From Microvirga arsenatis (GTDB lineage Bacteria > Pseudomonadota > Alphaproteobacteria > Rhizobiales > Beijerinckiaceae), in assembly GCF_009910705.1 (NCBI RefSeq), contig NZ_JAAAXJ010000002.1, positions 186,001 to 250,000 on the forward strand: DNA of 64,000 bases. The letters are read 5' to 3'. The translations under genes were made by a program, and so were the position numbers. Position 1 is the first letter of the stretch. Each line of letters starts with the position of its first letter. This document shows, piece by piece, positions 49,424 through 58,331 of this stretch. The notes below the pieces were generated by a model, which was not told the DNA's origin, did not search any database, and worked only from the letters and a program-made list of their open reading frames with translations.

Positions 49424-49774
49424 ATTTCGTCTCCCGCAGAACCCGCATTTTTTCGAGTTCGTTCAGCAACAGAATCACGCCAGGCGCGGCTTGGCTGCCC
49501 TGGTAAATGATCCAACGTTATGTTGCAAGAATATAGCGTTTAAAGCTTAAGCGGAGGTGCGCTGCCGCACATGATGGCCATCATGCTATGATTTCGCAAT
49601 ATTTCCCTTAGGTTAGACGCCAAATGGAAGACGAGTATCGGGCTTAGGCCGAAGCCCAGGTGAGGTGAAATGTAGCGGGACAGTGAGCCGGGCCGGGACT
49701 GGCGCCGCCCCATAGCCATCCGCCCCCGGAGCCGCTATTTCTTCCCTGGATAGCTCACCAGCCCCCGAGACCCG
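49424..49774. other. Intergenic region large RTX / polA (351 bases)
   Basis: This divergent control region holds a perfect 16-base palindrome (49570-49585) and an AT-rich patch with TTTAAAGCTTAAGC at about 49540. No coding frame is apparent. Confidence 0.5.
49570..49585. promoter_or_regulatory. Perfect 16-base palindrome CATGATGGCCATCATG
   Basis: A self-complementary 16-mer without spacer in the RTX/polA divergent region, adjacent to a short GTGCG/CGCAC hairpin. It may be an operator for the RTX gene, about 150 bases before its start. The regulator is unknown. Confidence 0.45.
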
Positions 49775-52700
49775 ATGCCCTCCTCCCGCCCCGTCCAAGC
49801 CGGCGATCACGTGTTCCTCGTCGACGGCTCGTCCTTCATCTTCCGGGCCTACTTCCAGTCCATGAACCAGGACCAGAAGTACAATTCCCGCTCGTCGGAC
49901 GGGATGCCCACGGGGGCCGTGCGGCTCTTCGTGTCCAAGCTCCTGCAGTTCATGCGCGACGGGGCGGCGGGCTTGAAGCCCACGCATCTGGCCATCGTGC
50001 TCGACAAGTCCGAGGGCTCGTTCCGCAAGGAGCTCTACGAGGATTACAAGGGCCACCGGCCGGACGCGCCCGACGACCTGAAGGTGCAGATGCCGATCAT
50101 GCGCGAGGCGATCCGCGCCTTCGGGCTCGAGCCGGTGGAGCTGCAGCGCTACGAGGCGGACGACCTGATCGCCACCTATACCCAGCAGGCGAAGGAGCGC
50201 GGGGCGGACGTGCTCATCATCTCGTCCGACAAGGACCTGATGCAGCTCGTGGGACCGAAGGTGTGCTTCTACGATTTCGAATCGGGCTCCAAGGGCAAGC
50301 CCGGCTACCGGCCCGAGCGCAACCTGGACGAGGCCGCCGTCACGGAGAAGTGGGAGGGCATTCCGCCGGAAAAGATCGGCGACGTGCTGGCGCTCATGGG
50401 CGACACCTCGGACAACGTGCCGGGGGTGCCGGGGATCGGGCTCAAGACCGCGGCGCAGCTCATCAAGGAATACGGCGACCTCGAAACGCTCCTGGAGCGG
50501 GCCGCCGAGATCAAGCAGCCCAAGCGCCGGGAAACCTTGCTCACCCATGCGGAATCGGCGCGGCTGTCGAAGAAGCTCGTGACCCTCGACTGCGAGGCGC
50601 CCGTGCCGGTGCCCCTCGACGAGCTGCGCGTGCCGGATCCCGACCCGAAGACGCTGATCGGCTTTCTGAAGGCCATGGAGTTCAACACGCTCACCCGCCG
50701 CGTGGCGGAGCTCTACGAGGCCGACCCCTCCGCGATCCCGCCCGACCCGCGCCTGATGCCCGGCGGCGAGGCGATCCGCTGGACCGGCAACGGCACCGGC
50801 GTGACGGCGCCCACGGACGATGCGGTGCCGTTCTTCGACAAGGCCGACGCCGCCTGGGGCGAGGTCGATCCCTTCGCCGGCCTCGACCTGCCGGAGACCG
50901 CCTCCCTGCGCAAGCCCGTGGAGGGGATCGGCACGCCCTCGCAGCTCGCGGGCAAGCGGGCGACCGAGGCCTCGTCCATTCCCATCGACGTGACGTCTTA
51001 CGAGACCGTCACGAGCCTGGAGCGCCTGAAGGAATGGGTGGCCCAGGCCCGCGAGCAGGGCTATGTGGCCGTCGATACCGAGACGAGCGACCTCGACGCC
51101 AACCGCGCCGATCTCGTGGGCTTCTCGCTCGCGCTGGCGCCGGGAAGAGCCTGCTATGTGCCGCTGCAGCACAAGGACGAATCCGACCTCTTCGGCGGCG
51201 GGCTCGTGAAGGGGCAGATCCCCCTCGACGATGCGCTCGATGCGATCCGTCCGCTGCTGGAGGATCCTTCCGTCCTCAAGATCGGGCAGAACCTGAAATA
51301 CGACTGGATCGTGCTCAAGCGCTATCGGATCGAGGTCAAGCCCTACGACGACACGATGCTGATCTCCTACGTGCTCGATGCCGGAAAAGGCTCGCACGGG
51401 ATGGACGAGCTCTCGCGCCGGCATCTCGGCCACTCGCCGATCTCCTTCTCGGATGTGGCCGGCACGGGCCGGAACAAGGTGACCTTCGACAAGGTGGAGA
51501 TCTCGAAGGCCACCGCCTACGCGGCGGAGGATGCGGACGTCACCTTGCGCCTGTGGCAGGTGCTCAAGCCCCGCCTCGTCGCCGAGCGCCGCGCCACCGT
51601 CTACGAGACGCTGGAGCGCCCGATGGTCGACGTGCTCGCGCGCATGGAGATGCGCGGGATTCTCGTCGACCGGCAGATCCTGAGCCGCCTCTCGGGCGAT
51701 TTCGCCCAGACCCTGGCGCGCCTCGAGGACGAGATCCACGAGATGGCGGGCGAAAAGTTTTCGCTCGGCTCGCCGAAGCAGATCGGCGACATCCTGTTCG
51801 GCCGGATGGGCCTGCCCGGCGCGAAGAAGACGCCCTCCGGCCAATGGGCCACACCCGCGACTCTGCTCGACGAGCTGGCGCAGGCCGGCCACGAGCTTCC
51901 GGCGAAAATTCTCGAATGGCGCCAGCTTTCCAAGCTGAAATCCACCTATACCGACACGCTGCAGGAGCACATGCATCCCGAGACCAAGCGGGTGCACACC
52001 TCGTTCTCGCTGGCCTCGACCACGACGGGGCGCCTGTCCTCGTCAGACCCCAACCTGCAGAACATCCCGATCCGCACGGAGGCCGGCCGCAAGATCCGCA
52101 AGGCCTTCGTGGCGCAGGAAGGCTACAAGATCGTCTCGGCCGACTACAGCCAGATCGAGCTGCGGCTGCTCGCGCACATCGCCGACATCCCGCAGCTGCA
52201 GGAGGCGTTCGCGAACGGCGTCGACATTCACGCGGCGACCGCCTCCGCCATGTTCGGCGTCCCCCTCGACCAGATGACGCCCGATCTGCGCCGCCAGGCC
52301 AAGACCATCAATTTCGGCATCATCTACGGCATCTCCGCCTTCGGCCTCGCCACGCGGCTGGGCATCGGCAACCAGGAGGCCTCCGCCTTCATCAAGCAGT
52401 ATTTCGAGCGGTTCCCGGGCATCCGCACCTATATCGACGAGACGAAGCGGGCCTGCCGCGACAAGGGCTACGTGACCACGCTCTTCGGGCGCGTCTGCCA
52501 CTATCCGCAGATCCGCTCGAGCAACCCCTCCGAGCGCGCGGGCGTGGAGCGCCAGGCCATCAACGCGCCGATCCAGGGCACCGCCGCCGACATTATCCGC
52601 CGGGCCATGATCCGCATGGAGGATGCCCTGAAAGCCGAGCGGCTCTCCGCCCAGATGCTGCTGCAGGTGCACGACGAGCTGGTGTTCGAGGTCCCGGACG

Positions 52701-52828
52701 ACGAGGTCGAGGCCAGCCTGCCGGTGATCTCCCGCGTCATGACGGAAGCCCCCTTCCCGGCGGTGTCGCTCAAAGTTCCGCTCGCCGTGGAAGCGCGCGC
52801 GGCGCAGAACTGGGACGAGGCGCATTAG
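49775..52828 (+). CDS. polA: DNA polymerase I
   Basis: This 1017-residue enzyme for gap filling and Okazaki fragment processing has three domains. The N-terminal 5'-3' exonuclease (about 1-310) has VDGSSFIFRAY and SSDKDLMQL. The 3'-5' exonuclease (about 400-600) keeps the motif VAVDTETSDLD. The polymerase domain has motif A DYSQIELRLLAH, motif B RRQAKTINFGIIYG and motif C QVHDELVFEV. All catalytic motifs look intact. The ribosome site is weak. A GNAT gene follows after eight bases. Confidence 0.97.
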   Translation: MPSSRPVQAGDHVFLVDGSSFIFRAYFQSMNQDQKYNSRSSDGMPTGAVRLFVSKLLQFMRDGAAGLKPTHLAIVLDKSEGSFRKELYEDYKGHRPDAPDDLKVQMPIMREAIRAFGLEPVELQRYEADDLIATYTQQAKERGADVLIISSDKDLMQLVGPKVCFYDFESGSKGKPGYRPERNLDEAAVTEKWEGIPPEKIGDVLALMGDTSDNVPGVPGIGLKTAAQLIKEYGDLETLLERAAEIKQPKRRETLLTHAESARLSKKLVTLDCEAPVPVPLDELRVPDPDPKTLIGFLKAMEFNTLTRRVAELYEADPSAIPPDPRLMPGGEAIRWTGNGTGVTAPTDDAVPFFDKADAAWGEVDPFAGLDLPETASLRKPVEGIGTPSQLAGKRATEASSIPIDVTSYETVTSLERLKEWVAQAREQGYVAVDTETSDLDANRADLVGFSLALAPGRACYVPLQHKDESDLFGGGLVKGQIPLDDALDAIRPLLEDPSVLKIGQNLKYDWIVLKRYRIEVKPYDDTMLISYVLDAGKGSHGMDELSRRHLGHSPISFSDVAGTGRNKVTFDKVEISKATAYAAEDADVTLRLWQVLKPRLVAERRATVYETLERPMVDVLARMEMRGILVDRQILSRLSGDFAQTLARLEDEIHEMAGEKFSLGSPKQIGDILFGRMGLPGAKKTPSGQWATPATLLDELAQAGHELPAKILEWRQLSKLKSTYTDTLQEHMHPETKRVHTSFSLASTTTGRLSSSDPNLQNIPIRTEAGRKIRKAFVAQEGYKIVSADYSQIELRLLAHIADIPQLQEAFANGVDIHAATASAMFGVPLDQMTPDLRRQAKTINFGIIYGISAFGLATRLGIGNQEASAFIKQYFERFPGIRTYIDETKRACRDKGYVTTLFGRVCHYPQIRSSNPSERAGVERQAINAPIQGTAADIIRRAMIRMEDALKAERLSAQMLLQVHDELVFEVPDDEVEASLPVISRVMTEAPFPAVSLKVPLAVEARAAQNWDEAH

Positions 52829-52836
52829 AGCCCGTC

Positions 52837-53322
52837 ATGGCAAGGTTCGATCTCAGCATCCGAAAGGCTGTCATCGATGATGCCGAAACCATCTTCAGCT
52901 TCGTAGCCGGCCTGATCGACGATCACCTGCCCGGTCAGACGCCCTGGACTTCCGCCGAGCGCATCAAGGCGGACGGCTTCGGTCCCGATCCTTTGTTCGA
53001 AGCCTTCATGGCGGAGCGCAATGCTCAACCCGTTGGCTTCGTGTCGTTCTTCCGCGGCTATGCCGGATGGCGCGGCAAGCCCATGGGGATCGCGCACGCC
53101 CTCTATGTTCTGCCCCAGGAACGCCGCACGGGCGCGGCGCGGGCGCTGATGGCGTCTGTCGCCAAAACCGCCCTGGAGCGCGGCTGGATCCGGGTGGAGC
53201 TCTTCGTGGAGGAGGAGCGTCCTGCCATCCGCTTCTATGAGGCCGTCGGCCTACGCGACCTCCATCACCGGCACATGAGGTTGGAGGGAGACGCTCTTCA
53301 GCGTTTGGCGTCCGAGGCCTGA
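52837..53322 (+). CDS. GNAT family acetyltransferase
   Basis: This 161-residue acetyltransferase starts at ATG 52837, eight bases after polA. It shows YVLPQERRTGAARALMASVAKTALERG, the acetyl-CoA motif, and the closing AIRFYEAVGLRD. The pattern resembles amine (spermidine/diamine) acetyltransferases with FFRGYAGWRGK. Substrate unknown. It is probably co-transcribed with polA. Confidence 0.85.
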   Translation: MARFDLSIRKAVIDDAETIFSFVAGLIDDHLPGQTPWTSAERIKADGFGPDPLFEAFMAERNAQPVGFVSFFRGYAGWRGKPMGIAHALYVLPQERRTGAARALMASVAKTALERGWIRVELFVEEERPAIRFYEAVGLRDLHHRHMRLEGDALQRLASEA

Positions 53323-53341
53323 TAGGACGCCTGGGATCGCC

Positions 53342-53881
53342 TCAGCGAACCTGAGGCAGCATTCTCCCCAGTGTCCCGTCGCGTTTGATCCAGTGATGAT
53401 AGAGCGCACCGAGCACGTGCAGGATCAGCAGGCCGACGAGAAGGCGCGCCATGAGCCCGTGTGCAAGGCGTGGCGGAAGATCGGACAAGTCCGCCGGTAT
53501 GAGAGAGGCATCGCCGGTCAAGAGCGCCGCGCTCAATCCGCTCGTCGCCACGAGGCCGATGCCGCTGAGGGCAAGGACCAGAACGATGCCATAAAGCCCG
53601 GCATGCACGGTTTTGGCGAGCAGGCGCTGGAGCGCGGAGGCGCCCCTTGAGGCTTTCGGTTTCCGGTCGAAGACGACCCACCATACGAGACGCATGAGGG
53701 TCAGAAGGCCGGTGAGGCCGCCAGCCATGGCATGAGCACGGTAGAGCCCGAGGCGCACGTCTCCTGTGGCGCCCTGCATGGCAAAACCCATGGGTATGAG
53801 CGCCAGGATCAACCCTGCGCTCAGCCAATGCAGCGTCAGCGGGATGCTGCCGTAGCGATCGGCGGTGCTTTTCATCGACAT
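53342..53881 (-). CDS. Cytochrome b561 (YceJ/CybB-like)
   Basis: The 179-residue inner-membrane protein has four hydrophobic helices and the heme-ligating His pattern of bacterial cytochrome b561 (LHWLSAGL in helix 1, AHAMAGG in helix 2, and LLILHVLGALYHH late). It moves electrons between quinone and a periplasmic or membrane acceptor, and such proteins often act in superoxide or peroxide response. It lies 15 bases downstream of the next gene, as one operon. Confidence 0.9.
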   Translation of the reverse strand: MSMKSTADRYGSIPLTLHWLSAGLILALIPMGFAMQGATGDVRLGLYRAHAMAGGLTGLLTLMRLVWWVVFDRKPKASRGASALQRLLAKTVHAGLYGIVLVLALSGIGLVATSGLSAALLTGDASLIPADLSDLPPRLAHGLMARLLVGLLILHVLGALYHHWIKRDGTLGRMLPQVR

Positions 53882-53896
53882 GGTGTGTCTCCTTGG

Positions 53897-54340
53897 TTAC
53901 GGGAGTGGGCCGAGCGCCGGCTCGGCTTTGTAGATCCGGCGAAAGCCCATCTGATTGAGAGAGGCGGCCGCGGCCCTGAACTCGGGCGAGGCGAGCGCAG
54001 CCGCGAGGGATTGCGCATTCTCCCACACGGCATGATTGACCCAGAGCGTCGACCCTCCGACCGGTCGATGGAGAGCGGATGAAACGAAGCCGGGCTTGCG
54101 CCGCAGGATCTCGGCCACCCGCGACCAGTCGCGCTTGAAGGCTTCGGCTTCTTCGGCCGTCACCTGGAAGGTGTTGATCAGCGCGATGCGCCCCTCCGGC
54201 GCGGAACGCAGCTGTTCCACGAAGCTCGTCCCGTCGCTCCTGGTTGCGTCGGAGAGGATCAGAGGCTCCTGGGCGCGTGAAGAGGCGGAAAAGCCGGCGG
54301 CTGCCAGCAATGTCATCAGCATGGTACGGATCGGGCGCAT
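53897..54340 (-). CDS. Exported ABM-fold (antibiotic biosynthesis monooxygenase-like) protein
   Basis: The 147-residue protein has a signal peptide (to about residue 24) and a dimeric alpha/beta-barrel ABM-type domain (IALINTFQVTAEEAEAFKRDW ... GFVSSALHR ... WVNHAVWENAQSL). Such domains oxidise quinols or are non-catalytic. It is encoded upstream of cytochrome b561 and divergent from MarR. The export signal is unusual for this fold. Confidence 0.78.
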   Translation of the reverse strand: MRPIRTMLMTLLAAAGFSASSRAQEPLILSDATRSDGTSFVEQLRSAPEGRIALINTFQVTAEEAEAFKRDWSRVAEILRRKPGFVSSALHRPVGGSTLWVNHAVWENAQSLAAALASPEFRAAAASLNQMGFRRIYKAEPALGPLP

Positions 54341-54356
54341 GGGAATCTCCTTTTAG

Positions 54357-54390
54357 ATAGCATGCTATATATACTTGTATAGCGTGCTAT
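54357..54390. promoter_or_regulatory. Twin MarR operators
   Basis: ATAGCATGCTAT (54357-54368, perfect palindrome) and ATAGCGTGCTAT (54379-54390, one mismatch) lie 22 bases centre to centre, two helical turns apart, in the 90-base gap between the divergent ABM-like and marR genes. This is the arrangement expected for two MarR dimers. Confidence 0.75.
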
Positions 54391-54430
54391 GCAAGTTAGA
54401 AATGGCCCTTTCTGATGCAGGGCGGCTTCG

Positions 54431-54871
54431 ATGAGCTTCGACAGGAACAGTTCGGCTGGCTACGTGGTCAACCACATGGCGCGGCTTTTCGCCGAGGCGC
54501 TGACGCGACGCATCCAGCCGCTCGGCCTTGGCACAGGTCAGTTTCCGATCCTGCTCCAGTTGTGGAGCGAGGAGGGGCTGACCCAGAAGCAGCTGGTCGA
54601 GCGCCTCGACCTGGAGCAGGCCACTGTCGCCAACACCCTCAACCGGATGGAGCGGGACGGGCTGATCGTCCGCAAGCCCCACCCGGTGGACGGGCGCTCG
54701 CAATGCATTCATCTGACCCGCAAGGCACGCGCCCTGGAGAAGCCGGCCACGGAAGCCGCCATGGCCGTCAACAGAATCGCCTTGAAAACCCTCTCGGCTT
54801 CGGATGAGAAGCGGTTTTTCGAGACGATGGCGCAGGTGATCGGCGCTCTTCAATCCGATCTCAAGACCTGA
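54431..54871 (+). CDS. MarR family transcriptional regulator
   Basis: The 146-residue winged-helix protein has a recognition-helix region LTQKQLVERLDLEQATVANTLNRMERDGLI (about 55-84) and the wing HPVDGRSQCIHLT. It is divergent from the ABM-like/cytochrome b561 genes, and a GST gene follows after 83 bases, suggesting control of an electrophile or redox stress response. The inducing compound is unknown. Confidence 0.92.
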   Translation: MSFDRNSSAGYVVNHMARLFAEALTRRIQPLGLGTGQFPILLQLWSEEGLTQKQLVERLDLEQATVANTLNRMERDGLIVRKPHPVDGRSQCIHLTRKARALEKPATEAAMAVNRIALKTLSASDEKRFFETMAQVIGALQSDLKT

Positions 54872-54954
54872 CGGGCGGAATTTTTCGGACTGGCCGGTCG
54901 CCGTTTGTCCTCTAGCTTTGACCCGGCATTTCATGGGCAGCGGAGGATCATCCC

Positions 54955-55665
54955 ATGGCCTACGAGCTCTACTACTGGCCGACGATCCAGGGACGCGGCG
55001 AGTTCGTACGGTTGGCGCTCGAGGAGGCTGGCGCGGACTACATCGACGCGGCACGGGAATCGGAAGGCGTCGCCGTCATGATGCGGATGATGCAGCATGC
55101 GGAGCATCCGCCCTTCGCGCCGCCCTTCCTGAAGGACGGCGACACCATCGTCGGCCAGACTGCGGCGATCCTGCTCTATCTCGGCGCCCGGCACGGGCTC
55201 GCGCCGAAGGATCCGGCCGGAGGCTTGTGGACGCACCAGATCCAGCTCACGATCAGCGACTTCGTGGCGGAGGCCCACGACACCCATCATCCGGTTGGCG
55301 TCGGCCTTTACTATGAGGACCAGAAGACGGAGGCGCTGCGGCGGGCGGCGGAGTTTCGCGACAACCGCATTCCCAAATTTTTCCATTGGTTCGAGACGAT
55401 CCTCGCCCGCAACCCGTCGGGCAACGGGCACCTCGTCGGCAAGACGCTCACCTACGTGGATCTGTCCCTCTTCCAGGTGGTCGAGGGCCTCTCCTATGCC
55501 TTTCCCAAGGCCACGGCCCGTGCCCTGAAGAGGGCGCCGCTCGTGACGGCCTTGCATTCTGCCGTAACGGAAAGACACCGCATCAAGGCCTATCTCGAGA
55601 GTCCCCGGCGCATTCCCTTCAACGAGGAGGGAATCTTCCGCCGCTATCCCGAACTGGACGGCTGA
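54955..55665 (+). CDS. Glutathione S-transferase
   Basis: The 236-residue protein has an N-terminal thioredoxin-like domain (YELYYWPTIQGRGEFVRLALEEAG, with Tyr near residue 6 as possible catalytic residue), the glutathione-contact turn GQTAAILLYLG, and an all-helical C-terminal domain. The start resembles the Pi/Sigma-type GSTs more than the usual bacterial Beta type. It follows the MarR gene, which may regulate it. Confidence 0.9.
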   Translation: MAYELYYWPTIQGRGEFVRLALEEAGADYIDAARESEGVAVMMRMMQHAEHPPFAPPFLKDGDTIVGQTAAILLYLGARHGLAPKDPAGGLWTHQIQLTISDFVAEAHDTHHPVGVGLYYEDQKTEALRRAAEFRDNRIPKFFHWFETILARNPSGNGHLVGKTLTYVDLSLFQVVEGLSYAFPKATARALKRAPLVTALHSAVTERHRIKAYLESPRRIPFNEEGIFRRYPELDG

Positions 55666-55730
55666 GCGGTCGCCAGGGAGACTCGCGGGCTCTGAATTTG
55701 TGAAGGGGCCCCTTCCCTAACTGCAGGCAA

Positions 55731-55747
55731 GAGTTATATTGTAACTC
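55731..55747. promoter_or_regulatory. Inverted repeat upstream of the cyclase gene
   Basis: GAGTTA, five bases, TAACTC form a perfect inverted repeat about 85 bases before the cyclase start. A 14-base self-complementary GAAGGGGCCCCTTC lies at 55702-55715. Either could be an operator or part of the GST 3' end. Confidence 0.35.
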
Positions 55748-55833
55748 CAACGTCACCGGGGCTTTGCCTTGTTGGGACATCGGGTGCCATCGCAGCTTCG
55801 CTCTGAAGCCCTCCTGCGCAGCGGGGTTTGCCC

Positions 55834-57162
55834 GTGAAGCGGAAAGTGGCTGCCATACTCGCTGCCGATATCGTCGGGTATTCCCGGCTCATGGCGGAGG
55901 ACGAGGACGGGACGCTCCGCCAACTCGCAGCCTACCGCAACGTCCTGGACGATTTCGTCGTCCATCATCGCGGGCGCGTCTTCAACACGGCCGGCGACTC
56001 GATCATGTGCGAGTTCGACAGCGCCGTGGAGACCACCCGCGCTGCCATTGAGATCCAGGACTACATGAGGGCGCAGAACCTTGCCTCGCCGGACGGAACA
56101 CGGCTGCAGTTCCGCATCGGGATCTCGGTGGGCGAGGTGGTCGAGCGCCAGGACGACCTTCTGGGGATGGCCGTCAACATCGCGGCGCGTCTGGAGGCCC
56201 TGGCGCCTCCAGGGGGGATCTGCCTGTCGCGCGCCGTGCACGAGGCCGTCGCCAGCCAGATCGCCGTTCCTTTCGAGGATATCGGCGAACGGCAGGTGAA
56301 GAACATCCCCTTCCCGGTCCACGCCTACACCCTTGCCGGCCCGGATGAAGGCGCCCCGGAGCCGCAGCGCTCCGGCAGGCGGTTTTCATCGCATCTCACG
56401 CTGGCCCTCGCAGGCGCTGGCCTGATCGTTCTCACGGGCGTGGCAGGCCTTGTCCTGCAGGGCCGGCTGCCGGAGCCGACGGAGCCGACGGCGGCTTTCG
56501 GCCCTGCGCCGCCGGTTCGTCAAGCGGCTCAGCCTCTCCTGCTGCCGGCCGATCCGATCGAGGTGTTCTCGCGGCTCGTGCAGAGAGGCGGCCAGGTCGA
56601 GGATCCGACCTCCGCTCCGGGCCTCTATCACAACGCCCTTCTCTTCGAGGCGAAGGGCGAGTCGATCGGCGCGCACCGGGCCTATTACGCCCTGGCCCGG
56701 ATGGGACTGGAATTCATCGATCCCCACCTGCGCTATGCGGCCCTGGTGCGGGCGCATGAGGGGCGGTTCATCGCGCGCCAGGTCTATGCCGAGTTGAACG
56801 AGGACGTCCCCACCCGTGCCACGGCCCTGATCCATGCCCTGCAATTCGACGGAGCGGAGCGGACGGCGAAGCTCAACGCCCTGATCGAGAAGCATCCGGA
56901 CTACGCGCCGGCCTATTACCTGCTGGCGGAGGAGCATTCCGAGGAGCGGACGGGCCGCCTGCAGACCGCCGAGGATCGCCGGATCGAGCGTGCAGCCCTC
57001 GGCGAGTTCCTGAGAGCGCATCAGGACGGACGCCTGGCGCAGTTCTTCCTGGATCAGGCGGTTGCAGCCGAGTGGGTCGACCGGGCACACAAACGCCATG
57101 CACGGCTCGAGGTGTCGGCCGGGAGCGTCTGGGCTCCGCCGGCCGCTGACTTCGAACCGTAG
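55834..57162 (+). CDS. Class III adenylate/guanylate cyclase with membrane anchor
   Basis: The 442-residue protein from GTG 55834 has an N-terminal catalytic cyclase domain (about 1-165). The metal-binding Asp residues lie in ILAADIVGYSRL and in GDSIMCEF, and GISVGEVV and NIAARLEALA follow. One transmembrane helix (about 187-210, LALAGAGLIVLTGVAGLVL) and an extracytoplasmic TPR-like region follow. The catalytic domain comes first, so signals may pass from outside through the helix. A TTG two codons upstream is an alternative start. Confidence 0.88.
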   Translation: MKRKVAAILAADIVGYSRLMAEDEDGTLRQLAAYRNVLDDFVVHHRGRVFNTAGDSIMCEFDSAVETTRAAIEIQDYMRAQNLASPDGTRLQFRIGISVGEVVERQDDLLGMAVNIAARLEALAPPGGICLSRAVHEAVASQIAVPFEDIGERQVKNIPFPVHAYTLAGPDEGAPEPQRSGRRFSSHLTLALAGAGLIVLTGVAGLVLQGRLPEPTEPTAAFGPAPPVRQAAQPLLLPADPIEVFSRLVQRGGQVEDPTSAPGLYHNALLFEAKGESIGAHRAYYALARMGLEFIDPHLRYAALVRAHEGRFIARQVYAELNEDVPTRATALIHALQFDGAERTAKLNALIEKHPDYAPAYYLLAEEHSEERTGRLQTAEDRRIERAALGEFLRAHQDGRLAQFFLDQAVAAEWVDRAHKRHARLEVSAGSVWAPPAADFEP

Positions 57163-57542
57163 CTTAGCCGGCGCGCACGATAGGTTAAATCCTGATCCCT
57201 GGGGATCGCGCTCCCGCATCGACTCTTCACCCTGCGAGGGGTTGCCTATGAGTGATCAGGCGAGAGGAGCGTTGCCATCCGCCTCTGGCGCGACCGTGCG
57301 CAGCTACGCGAGGGGGAGCGAAACGAGGCGCAGCACCGCCTTCGCGTTGCTGAGGCGACGTTTGCAACCCTGCTTGCGGAAAACGAGCGGCTCGAGGCCG
57401 AGAATGCGGGCCTGCTTGCCCTTCATGCACCGGACGAGAGCGCCGCGCAGGGTGAGACTGAACTGCCGATGGAAGCCCTGAAAGTACGCTCCGGTCCCTG
57501 ATTGATCTCCCAGCCGTCGACCCGGTTCAACCCCTGAGCCCA
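57163..57542. other. Region between cyclase and amidotransferase genes (380 bases)
   Basis: This stretch has no intact gene. It contains the broken coiled-coil frame at 57248-57501. The remainder shows no clear hairpin terminator or RNA gene. Confidence 0.5.
57248..57501 (+). pseudogene. Frameshifted small coiled-coil protein
   Basis: ATG 57248 follows a good GAGGGG site and reads MSDQARG. The coding-like sequence then continues in the minus-one frame (57256-57501): about 80 codons with strong coding bias giving a heptad helix (ATFATLLAENERLEAENAGLLALH). No ATG, GTG or TTG starts that second frame. The gene is therefore frameshifted, or uses an unusual start, or there is a base missing in the assembly. 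Function unknown. Confidence 0.45.
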
Positions 57543-58331
57543 TCAGGCCGCCACGCGGCCCATGGCCTCGTTCAGGCACTCCACCGAGACCCGGCCGCCC
57601 TGCGCAACGAGGCTGCAGCCTTTCGGCACCTCAAGCCAGCCCTTCGTCTTGTCGTCGATCGGTTCGGAGACGACGAGCAGGTTGCCGCCATCCTCTCGGA
57701 AATAGAGGGTCGGCGGCTTGGCATCGCAGGCCCATCGGTAGGCCCACAGGCTCTCGCCGTCCGTGAAGGCGGCCGTGAAGCGCAGGGGCTCCTGGATCGC
57801 GGCCTCGTCCATCAGCCGGCGCACGGCCTTCAGGGTGCGCGCCATGGCCGTCACGGGCTCGTCGGCCAAGCCGTTGGCGAGCGCCACGAGGAAGATCGCC
57901 TCCGAATCCGTGGTGCCGAGGCGCCGGTCGTAGAGCTCGTCCGGGATCAGGGCCTCCAGCCGCCGCTTGATGCGCCCATAGCCGCCGATCTGGCCGTTGT
58001 GCATGAACAGGTAGCGTCCATGGGTGAAGGGGTGGCAGTTCGCCCGCGTGGTCGAGGTGCCGGTGGAGGCGCGAACATGGGCGAAGAAGAGGCGGGAGCG
58101 CACCTGCTCGCACAGGCTGCGCAGGTTCTCGTCGGACCAGGCGGGACGGACCTCCCGATAGACGCCGGGCTCCGGGCGCTCCCCATACCAGCCGATGCCG
58201 AAGCCGTCGCCGTTCGTCCCGGTCTTCGCCTCGACCGCGTGCAGCGATTGGTGCACCAGCGAATGAGCCGGGGCGCAGACGAGTTCATCGAGGAAGATCG
58301 GCTCTCCCCGGTAGGCGAGAAAGCGGCACAT
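57543..58331 (-). CDS. Class II glutamine amidotransferase (YafJ-like)
   Basis: The 262-residue Ntn hydrolase begins MCRFLAYRGEP, so Cys2 becomes the catalytic N-terminal nucleophile after Met removal. This decides ATG 58331 over the start 12 bases upstream. Further family marks are NGDGFGIGWY, HVRASTG and HNGQIGGY. It hydrolyses glutamine to ammonia for an unknown acceptor, probably in a gamma-glutamyl or peptidoglycan-related reaction. Confidence 0.92.
   Translation of the reverse strand: MCRFLAYRGEPIFLDELVCAPAHSLVHQSLHAVEAKTGTNGDGFGIGWYGERPEPGVYREVRPAWSDENLRSLCEQVRSRLFFAHVRASTGTSTTRANCHPFTHGRYLFMHNGQIGGYGRIKRRLEALIPDELYDRRLGTTDSEAIFLVALANGLADEPVTAMARTLKAVRRLMDEAAIQEPLRFTAAFTDGESLWAYRWACDAKPPTLYFREDGGNLLVVSEPIDDKTKGWLEVPKGCSLVAQGGRVSVECLNEAMGRVAA

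Noticed and set aside
49613-51997. 794-codon open frame antisense to polA
   Set aside because: It has low-complexity Arg/His/Gly composition and no domains, while the polA frame has every catalytic motif.
50263-52836. Long same-strand frame through polA leading into the GNAT gene
   Set aside because: The part within polA is Arg/Pro/Gly-rich and without motifs. Only the segment from ATG 52837 has GNAT features, so only that is annotated.
57248-57481. Reading MSDQARGALPS... as a normal 77-residue gene
   Set aside because: After about seven codons the sequence is Ser/Arg/Pro-rich, whereas the minus-one frame shows coding bias and a coiled coil; a frameshift is the better explanation.
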